Of a stretch of DNA of 64,000 bases, positions 58,960 to 64,000 are shown piece after piece. Within the stretch, counting starts at the first letter, position 1. The number at the start of each line of letters is the position of its first letter. Both the position numbers and the translations under genes were made by a program. The stretch is from Bog-473 sp963721585 (GTDB lineage Bacteria > Actinomycetota > Acidimicrobiia > Acidimicrobiales > RAAP-2), in NCBI GenBank assembly GCA_963721585.1, contig CAVRJN010000001.1:310001-374000 (forward strand), read 5' to 3'. The notes under the pieces were generated by a model that saw nothing but the letters and a program-made list of their open reading frames with translations, did not search any database and was not told where the DNA came from.

Positions 58960-60165
58960 TCAGCCGGTCCGGGCGTCCCCCTGGGCCACCGCTGCCTCGA
59001 CCCGCTCCATGAGGCGGGCGGAGCAGCCCTGCACGTCGATGACCGGCGCCACGTCCTCGGCGATCAGCCGGGCCATCTCCTTGAAGACGGCGCCGAGCTC
59101 GCTGGCATCGCCCGACATGGCGATGGGCACCCCGATATCCCCACCGGCGGCCAGATCCGGGTGCAGCGGGATGGAGCCGAGCAAGGGCACCCCGAGACCA
59201 TGGGCCAGGCGGGCGCCACCGCCTGATCCGAAGAGCGCGTAGGTGGTGCCGTGCTCGCAGGTGAAGTCACTCATGTTCTCGATGACCCCGGCCACACGCA
59301 GGTATCCCCGGCGCGCCATGTCGGCTGCCCGGGCCGCCACCTTCTGGGCCGCCACCGGTGGCGTCGTGACCACGAGGAGCTCGGTCCGTGGCAGCAGGCG
59401 GGCCAGGCCCATCTGGACATCGCCGGTCCCCGGGGGCAGGTCGATGAGGAGGTAGTCCAGATCGCCCCAGTCGGCGTCCTGGAGGAACTGCTGCACTGCA
59501 CGGGTCAGGACCAGCCCGCGCCACATGATCGCCTGCTCCTCACCGGCGAGGAAGCCCATCGACAGCACCCTCACCGTGCCTGGTCCGATCGAGCGCTCCA
59601 GCGGGATCATCTTCCCCGCTCTGGCCTCGACGTCGCCTTCCATGCCCAGGAGCCGAGGGACGGAGAAGCCCCAGATGTCGGCATCGAGGATCCCGACGAC
59701 CAGGCCCCGGGAGGCCAGCGCCACGGCCAGGTTGACCGTCACGGACGACTTGCCGACGCCACCCTTGCCGGATGCGATGGCCAGCACCCGCGTGGATGTG
59801 GCGATCGCCGTTTCGGGGGCGTCCTCGCGAGCCTTCCACCGGGCCCGTGCCATGACGGCGGCCCGCTCCTCGGCATCCATGGCCGCCACCTGCACGTCGA
59901 CGGAGCGGACCCAGTCGAGGGACCGCACGTGGTTCACCACGTCGCGCTCTATCTGGCTGCGTAGCGGGCACGCGGCGATGGTCAGGGCGACGTCGACGAT
60001 GACGTCGCCACCCTCGACGCTGATCCCCCGGACCATGCCCAGGTCCACGATGGTGTCTCCCAATTCGGGGTCCACCACCGCCCGCAGGCAGTCGCGGACC
60101 TCCTCCTCGCGGGCCGCCCCCGCGGACTCCCCCGACGGGGACGTCGGTGCGGCGGGAGTGGTCAT
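58960..60165 (-). CDS. mrp: Mrp/ApbC-type iron-sulfur carrier ATPase
   Basis: 401 residues. N-terminal MIP18/DUF59 domain (VRDCLRAVVDPELGDTIVDL), then ParA-like ATPase: IASGKGGVGKSSVTVNLAVA (Walker A), DADIWGFSVPRLLG, DYLLIDLPPGTGDVQM and VIENMSDFTCEHGTTYALFG. In Mrp proteins a CxxC usually follows the NMS motif; only one Cys is seen at that place. It should bind and transfer Fe-S clusters, and an IscA-type gene is adjacent. Confidence 0.92.
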   Translation of the reverse strand: MTTPAAPTSPSGESAGAAREEEVRDCLRAVVDPELGDTIVDLGMVRGISVEGGDVIVDVALTIAACPLRSQIERDVVNHVRSLDWVRSVDVQVAAMDAEERAAVMARARWKAREDAPETAIATSTRVLAIASGKGGVGKSSVTVNLAVALASRGLVVGILDADIWGFSVPRLLGMEGDVEARAGKMIPLERSIGPGTVRVLSMGFLAGEEQAIMWRGLVLTRAVQQFLQDADWGDLDYLLIDLPPGTGDVQMGLARLLPRTELLVVTTPPVAAQKVAARAADMARRGYLRVAGVIENMSDFTCEHGTTYALFGSGGGARLAHGLGVPLLGSIPLHPDLAAGGDIGVPIAMSGDASELGAVFKEMARLIAEDVAPVIDVQGCSARLMERVEAAVAQGDARTG

Positions 60166-60318
60166 ACTCTGGAATTGTACCTACGTGGCAGGGAATTCGA
60201 GCCTTGCCGGGCTGAGGTGCTCGGCGCCGTCGGGCGCCGGTAACATGGTCACGTCCGTGGTGCACCCTGCTCCCCGGACTGTCGGTCGCCAGGCGTACGG
60301 CGCAACGAGGAGGATCCA

Positions 60319-60684
60319 GTGACCACGATGTCCACTTCCGTCAACATCGGGAAGAAGCCGGCACCGGTGACGCTCAGCGACGATGCCGCGACCAAGGTCG
60401 CCGAATTGCTGGCCCAGGAGGAAGGCGAGGAGCTCGCGTTGCGAGTTGCCGTCAAGCCCGGTGGCTGCTCCGGGTACAGCTACGAGATGTTCTTCGACAC
60501 CGAGGTCATGGCCGACGACGTCGTGCGTGAGTTCGGCGCCGTCAAGGTCGTGGTGGACTCGGCCAGTGCCGAGCTGCTGACGGGTTCCATCCTCGAGTAC
60601 AGCGACGGCCTGCAGGGCGCCGGCTTCAACATCATCAACCCCAACGCCACCCGCACCTGCGGATGCGGCTCCTCCTTCAGCTGA
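60319..60684 (+). CDS. IscA/ErpA-type iron-sulfur insertion protein
   Basis: 121 residues from GTG 60319 with a GAGGAGG site. The A-type carrier Cys triad is present: GGCSGYSYEM and CGCGSSFS at the end. VTLSDDAATKVAELLAQEEG is the family start. It delivers Fe-S clusters to apoproteins; the divergent Mrp gene and the following 2Fe-2S protein are functionally consistent. Confidence 0.94.
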   Translation: MTTMSTSVNIGKKPAPVTLSDDAATKVAELLAQEEGEELALRVAVKPGGCSGYSYEMFFDTEVMADDVVREFGAVKVVVDSASAELLTGSILEYSDGLQGAGFNIINPNATRTCGCGSSFS

Positions 60685-60703
60685 GCTTCGGGTACCCCGC
60701 CTT

Positions 60704-62404
60704 CTGAGCGGAACCGGCTCCACTCCTGAGCGACCCCCGGGCGTCGACGCGCCCAGGTCCGTCCCGTTCGTCCTCAATGGGGAGGCGGTGGAGGTCGAGG
60801 ACGGGATCAGCCTCCTGGACGCACTGCGCGAGGAGCTCGCCTGCCGCTCGGTCAAGGACGGATGCAGCCCGCAGGGTCAGTGCGGGTGCTGCACCGTGTG
60901 GGTCGACGGAGCGCCCCGCGTTGCCTGCGTGACGCCTGTCCGGCGCGTCCTCGGGCGTGAGGTCACCACCCTCGAGGGAACGCCGGAGGAGTTGCGCGGG
61001 CGCTGGGCTGCCGCGTTCGTCGAACACGGGGCGAGCCAGTGCGGCTTCTGCACGCCGGGCATCGTTCTCCGGCTGGCCGCGCTCGAAGGGGCGCGGTCGG
61101 GGAGGCGACCGTCACGCCGCGACATCGAGTCGGCCCTGCGCGCCCACCTGTGCCGGTGTACCGGCTGGCAGTCCATCGTCGACGCCGCATCCAGCGCGCT
61201 GGGTGTCGACGGTTCCTCGAGGCCATCCGCCGGTGACACTCGGAACCCCCTCCTGGCCGCGTGGCGCGCCCAGGTCGAAGGGCCGGCCTTTCAGAGCTCG
61301 GGCCCGGACGTCGTCCTGGGCGGGGGTGGCTTCGCCGACGACTCGGCGCCACTCGACGCGCTCGTCCAGTTGGGCGCCGGTGGACCGCTCGCCTCCAGCC
61401 TGCGGGCCGCCCGGGCCGGGAGCGGCCGCGTCCAGGGCAGGAACAGCACGGTGCCGCTGTCGCACCCCGTCGAGGTGCCGCACGGCGACTGGGCCCTGAC
61501 TCTCCAGACGTCCTGGCTCGAGCCGGCGTACGTCGAGCCCGACGCGAGTTGGTCCCGCCCGGGCCAAACCCCCGCTTCCCCCCTGGCGAACGGCGGCGCG
61601 TTCGGGGGCAAGCGCCACAGCCCGACGCCCGTCGACGCCCGCGAGTTGGCCGACGCCGCCGGCGCTGCTGTCCGCGTGCTGTGGCGGCGTGAAGACGTGG
61701 TGCGTCGCGGGCCCAAGCGCCCGCCCCTGGCCGTCGCACTCCGTCCCGACGGCACCGGGCTGGTCCGGGTCGGGCGTACGGAGCGTTCGGCTGGTCTCGA
61801 GCCGCTGGTGGCCCGAGTGCAGGCATGCTGCCCGGGTGTGGAGGTCGAAGTGGTCGACGTCGCCGGACCGCCCGTGTCGTCCGACCTGCGCGGCGCGGGC
61901 TGGGCCGAGGTGCTCGCGGCGCGGGCCGTGCTCCAGGGCCGTGCGTCCTGCGATCGCGCTGCGGGCCGCGGCGAGGCGCGCGTCGACGTTCCCGGTGCAG
62001 GCACTGCCCGCGTCGAACTTCACGTCGAGGACGGGTCACGCGGCCGGGTCGAAGTCGACGTATGGGCGGGAGAGATCCTCTGTCCCGTGACGCTGCGTTC
62101 CTACGCTCTGGGCGCAGTGCATCGGGCGCTCGGCATGGTGTGGAGCGAAGGGATCGCCCTCGACACCGCCGGTGAGCCGGTCGACCTGACCATCCGTTCC
62201 TTCGGCATCCTCGCCGCGCGTGACATGCCCGGCGTCGCGGTCCGGCTCCACCACGAAGACAGCGGGCCCGTCAACGGATCTGACGCGGTGTTCGTCGCCA
62301 CCCTGGCCGCGGCGTGGATCGCCGAAGGGTTGCCCGGTCGCTGGCCGACGCGGCGCGATGCAGTGCGTGCGCCATCGCGTGACGTGGCACCATCGGGGGG
62401 CTGA
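60704..62404 (+). CDS. Fused 2Fe-2S / truncated molybdenum-domain oxidoreductase-like protein
   Basis: The first domain is a ferredoxin of the xanthine dehydrogenase type (CRSVKDGCSPQGQCGCCTVW), the second a 2Fe-2S-binding-2 domain (GASQCGFCTPGIVLRLAALE, HLCRCTGWQSI). The rest, about 350 residues, contains only parts of the molybdopterin-binding domain (ANGGAFGGKRHS, VRVLWRREDVVRRGPKRPP, SYALGAVHRAL) and is far shorter than the usual 750. The ferredoxin begins at VPFVLNGEAVEV, upstream of the first GTG (60788); no ATG/GTG/TTG is in frame before it, so CTG 60704 or an unseen start is needed. Confidence 0.7.
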   Translation: MSGTGSTPERPPGVDAPRSVPFVLNGEAVEVEDGISLLDALREELACRSVKDGCSPQGQCGCCTVWVDGAPRVACVTPVRRVLGREVTTLEGTPEELRGRWAAAFVEHGASQCGFCTPGIVLRLAALEGARSGRRPSRRDIESALRAHLCRCTGWQSIVDAASSALGVDGSSRPSAGDTRNPLLAAWRAQVEGPAFQSSGPDVVLGGGGFADDSAPLDALVQLGAGGPLASSLRAARAGSGRVQGRNSTVPLSHPVEVPHGDWALTLQTSWLEPAYVEPDASWSRPGQTPASPLANGGAFGGKRHSPTPVDARELADAAGAAVRVLWRREDVVRRGPKRPPLAVALRPDGTGLVRVGRTERSAGLEPLVARVQACCPGVEVEVVDVAGPPVSSDLRGAGWAEVLAARAVLQGRASCDRAAGRGEARVDVPGAGTARVELHVEDGSRGRVEVDVWAGEILCPVTLRSYALGAVHRALGMVWSEGIALDTAGEPVDLTIRSFGILAARDMPGVAVRLHHEDSGPVNGSDAVFVATLAAAWIAEGLPGRWPTRRDAVRAPSRDVAPSGG

Positions 62405-62415
62405 GAGGAGAACGC

Positions 62416-62784
62416 ATGAGTCCTGCCGTCGGTCCCTACTCCCCTGTCCGCCGCGTCGGCGACTGGGTCATCACCTCGGGCCAGGTGGGCGTGGCCACCG
62501 ACAGCAGTGGCGCGGCAAGTCTGGTCGAGGGTGGGACGGTGGCCGAACTGCGACAGGTACTGCAGAACGTGGCGGAGGTGCTCGCCGCGGAGGGTGCGAC
62601 GCTGTCCGACGTCGTGAAGACGACGGTGTTCCTCCTCGACATGTCGGAGTTCAGCGCGGTGAACGAGGTCTGGGTGGAGTACTTCACCGAGAACCGGCCG
62701 ACGCGCTCGGCCGTCGCGGTGGTGGCGCTCCCGATCGGAGCCCGGATCGAGGTCGAAGCCTGGGCTTACGCGCCGGTCGTCTGA
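62416..62784 (+). CDS. ridA: RidA family protein
   Basis: 122 residues with a GAGAGGAG site. PYSPVRRVGDWVITSGQVGV, VKTTVFLLDMSEFSAVNEVW and RPTRSAVAVVALPIGARIEVE, with the carboxylate-binding Arg in GARIE, mark RidA (YjgF/YER057c/UK114). It probably hydrolyses reactive enamine/imine intermediates. It starts 12 bp after the oxidoreductase-like gene, so cotranscription is likely; its end overlaps the convergent GlnR-like gene. Confidence 0.92.
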   Translation: MSPAVGPYSPVRRVGDWVITSGQVGVATDSSGAASLVEGGTVAELRQVLQNVAEVLAAEGATLSDVVKTTVFLLDMSEFSAVNEVWVEYFTENRPTRSAVAVVALPIGARIEVEAWAYAPVV

Positions 62785-63533
62785 GCTGACGGGGCCGCCG
62801 ACGGCGCTCCCGCCGGCCCCGTGGCGCCGTTGCGTTGCACCACACCGGGGTGCCAGGCCACCTGCCCGAAGCGGTAGCCGACCGAGCGGACGGTCTGGAT
62901 CAGGTGGGCATGCTCTTCACCCAGCTTGGCCCGCAGGCGCCGGATGTGCACGTCCACCGTGCGGGCGCCGCCGTAGTACTCGTAGCCCCAGACACGGCTC
63001 AGCAGCGTCTCGCGGGTGAAGACCTTGGCCGGGTGGCCCGCCAAGAACCGCAGGAGTTCGTATTCCATGTAGGTGAGGTCGAGGACGCGGCCCGACACGG
63101 CGGCCTGGTACGTCTCGAGGTTGAGCATGAGGGGCCCGTACTCAATGATGTCGGGCCGCATGCTCTGGCCCGTGCGCCAGAAGAGGTGTTGCAAGCGCGC
63201 CACCAGCTCGTCGGGTCGGGAGGGAAGGACGCAGAAGTCGTCGTAGAGGTCGTCGCGCAGCAACAGCTCTCCCACCTGGTCGGTCCCGATGGCGAGGAGC
63301 AGCGGGGTCATGGGCACCTCGCGCAGGCGGAGGTGGCGGCAGAAGGCGACGGCGGCGGTCATATCGTCGCCGGCGACGACCAGCGCACCCGAATAGCCGG
63401 TGGTGCGGCCGTCCGGGCTGGGGGCCGCCAGGTCGTCGGGCCCCGTCACGCTCTGGTGCCCGAGGCCCGCGTTCTGCAGTGCGAGGGTCACCTCGGCTGG
63501 GAGTTCGGCTGGGAAACAGAGGAGAGGGTCCAT
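62766..63533 (-). CDS. GlnR-like OmpR-family regulator
   Basis: 255 residues. The C-terminal winged helix (LDLTYMEYELLRFLAGHPA, VFTRETLLSRVWGYEYYGGA, RTVDVHIRRLRAKLG) closely follows actinobacterial GlnR. The N-terminal receiver is atypical and lacks a clear phospho-Asp signature (ALVVAGDDMTAAV), as in phosphorylation-independent GlnR. It lies 14 bp from glnA on the same strand, which supports nitrogen control. ATG 63533 has GGAGAGG upstream. Confidence 0.83.
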   Translation of the reverse strand: MDPLLCFPAELPAEVTLALQNAGLGHQSVTGPDDLAAPSPDGRTTGYSGALVVAGDDMTAAVAFCRHLRLREVPMTPLLLAIGTDQVGELLLRDDLYDDFCVLPSRPDELVARLQHLFWRTGQSMRPDIIEYGPLMLNLETYQAAVSGRVLDLTYMEYELLRFLAGHPAKVFTRETLLSRVWGYEYYGGARTVDVHIRRLRAKLGEEHAHLIQTVRSVGYRFGQVAWHPGVVQRNGATGPAGAPSAAPSAQTTGA

Positions 63534-63546
63534 CAATCCGTCGTGG

Positions 63547-64000
63547 TCAGAGAAGCGGCAGGTAGCGATCCAGCTCGAACTGGGTCACCTGGGCCTGGTA
63601 GGCGTCCCACTCCTCGCGCTTGTTCCGGATGAACCATTCGAACACGTGGTCACCCAGGGTTTCCGCCAGCAGCTCGGAGCCCTCCATTTCGTTGACGGCG
63701 TCGTGCAGGCTCGAGGGCAGCTGCTCTATGCCCTTCTTCGCCAGTTCCTTGGGGGTGAGCGAGAACAGGTTGTCGTCTGCCTCGGGGGGCAGCGGGTAGT
63801 CCTCCGCGAGGCCGCGCAACCCGGCGGCGAGAATCACGGCGAAGGTGAGGTAGGGGTTGCAGGCGCTGTCGGGCGCCCGGTATTCGAGCCGGGTCGACTC
63901 GGTCTTCCCCATCTTCACCACGGGCACCCGCACCAGCGCCGAGCGGTTGTTGCGGGCCCAGCTGACGTGCACGGGCGCCTCGTAGCCTCCGATGAGTCGC
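63547..64000 (-). CDS. glnA: Glutamine synthetase, C-terminal part
   Basis: The final 150 residues are in the window; the rest lies beyond base 64000. HVSWARNNRSALVRVP, TRLEYRAPDSACNPYLTFAV and FELDRYLPLL are the glutamine-binding and terminal regions of glutamine synthetase. The frame is open at the window edge (GGYEAPVHVSWA). It is cotranscribed with the GlnR-like regulator. Confidence 0.95.
   Translation of the reverse strand, partial: RLIGGYEAPVHVSWARNNRSALVRVPVVKMGKTESTRLEYRAPDSACNPYLTFAVILAAGLRGLAEDYPLPPEADDNLFSLTPKELAKKGIEQLPSSLHDAVNEMEGSELLAETLGDHVFEWFIRNKREEWDAYQAQVTQFELDRYLPLL

Overview
The window is high-GC bacterial chromosome and almost certainly comes from an actinobacterium (Actinomycetota). 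The sequence-level reasons are a WhiB iron-sulfur protein, CrgA, an FHA/PP2C/PASTA-kinase cluster beside trpG, a paired ArsA-like ATPase operon next to whiB, a GlnR-like regulator beside glnA, an LCP cell-wall ligase and many Thr/Pro-rich surface stalks. Acidimicrobiia is a plausible class, but that is an inference; no rRNA is present to place it.  Layout. 1-14.2 kb is mostly housekeeping: a partial amidohydrolase, a glycosyltransferase, tRNA-Leu, the Ser/Thr signalling operon fhaA-fhaB-pstP-pknB, trpG and crgA, then thiolase, hotdog, SDR and aldo-keto reductase genes and a DacA-like protein that has lost two of its three catalytic motifs. 14.2-16.5 kb is gene-poor and holds a Thr-rich membrane-anchored ORF bracketed by two copies of a dispersed repeat. 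16.4-25.8 kb has tRNA-Ile and tRNA-Ala, an SGNH protein, a frameshifted thioesterase, a DUF2510-hotdog fusion, an IS3-family element lying between two CaiB-type CoA-transferase pieces, an LCP protein and a NUDIX gene.  27.8-38.6 kb is the most unusual region. AcpS, a small carrier protein and an aminoacyl-tRNA-synthetase-like amino acid:[carrier protein] ligase are followed by a zinc-ribbon methyltransferase and a glycosyltransferase. Six kb further on, a divergent acyl-CoA-dehydrogenase-like flavoprotein is translationally coupled to an ATP-grasp ligase. I read this as a candidate carrier-protein-based amino-acid activation pathway with an unknown product. A cell-wall-anchored protein with three near-identical 309-bp repeats sits between the two halves.  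38.7-51.9 kb is accessory DNA: PadR, TetR and winged-helix regulators with clear palindromic operators, fragments of PadR, FtsX, PIN-like toxin and pRiA4b-ORF3 genes, a nuclease-like gene broken by a 7-bp duplication, a toxin-antitoxin pair, an orphan Phd/YefM antitoxin with a YefM-type operator, and a minimal integrated element (HTH protein, Rep, excisionase, tyrosine integrase) abutting the 3' end of tRNA-Pro.  51.9-64 kb returns to core genes: CorC-like CBS protein, receiver protein, two ArsA-like ATPases, WhiB, a DUF929 protein, NUDIX, metallo-beta-lactamase-fold hydrolase, Mrp, an IscA/ErpA-type protein, a fused 2Fe-2S/molybdenum-domain protein, RidA, a GlnR-like regulator and the 3' end of glnA.
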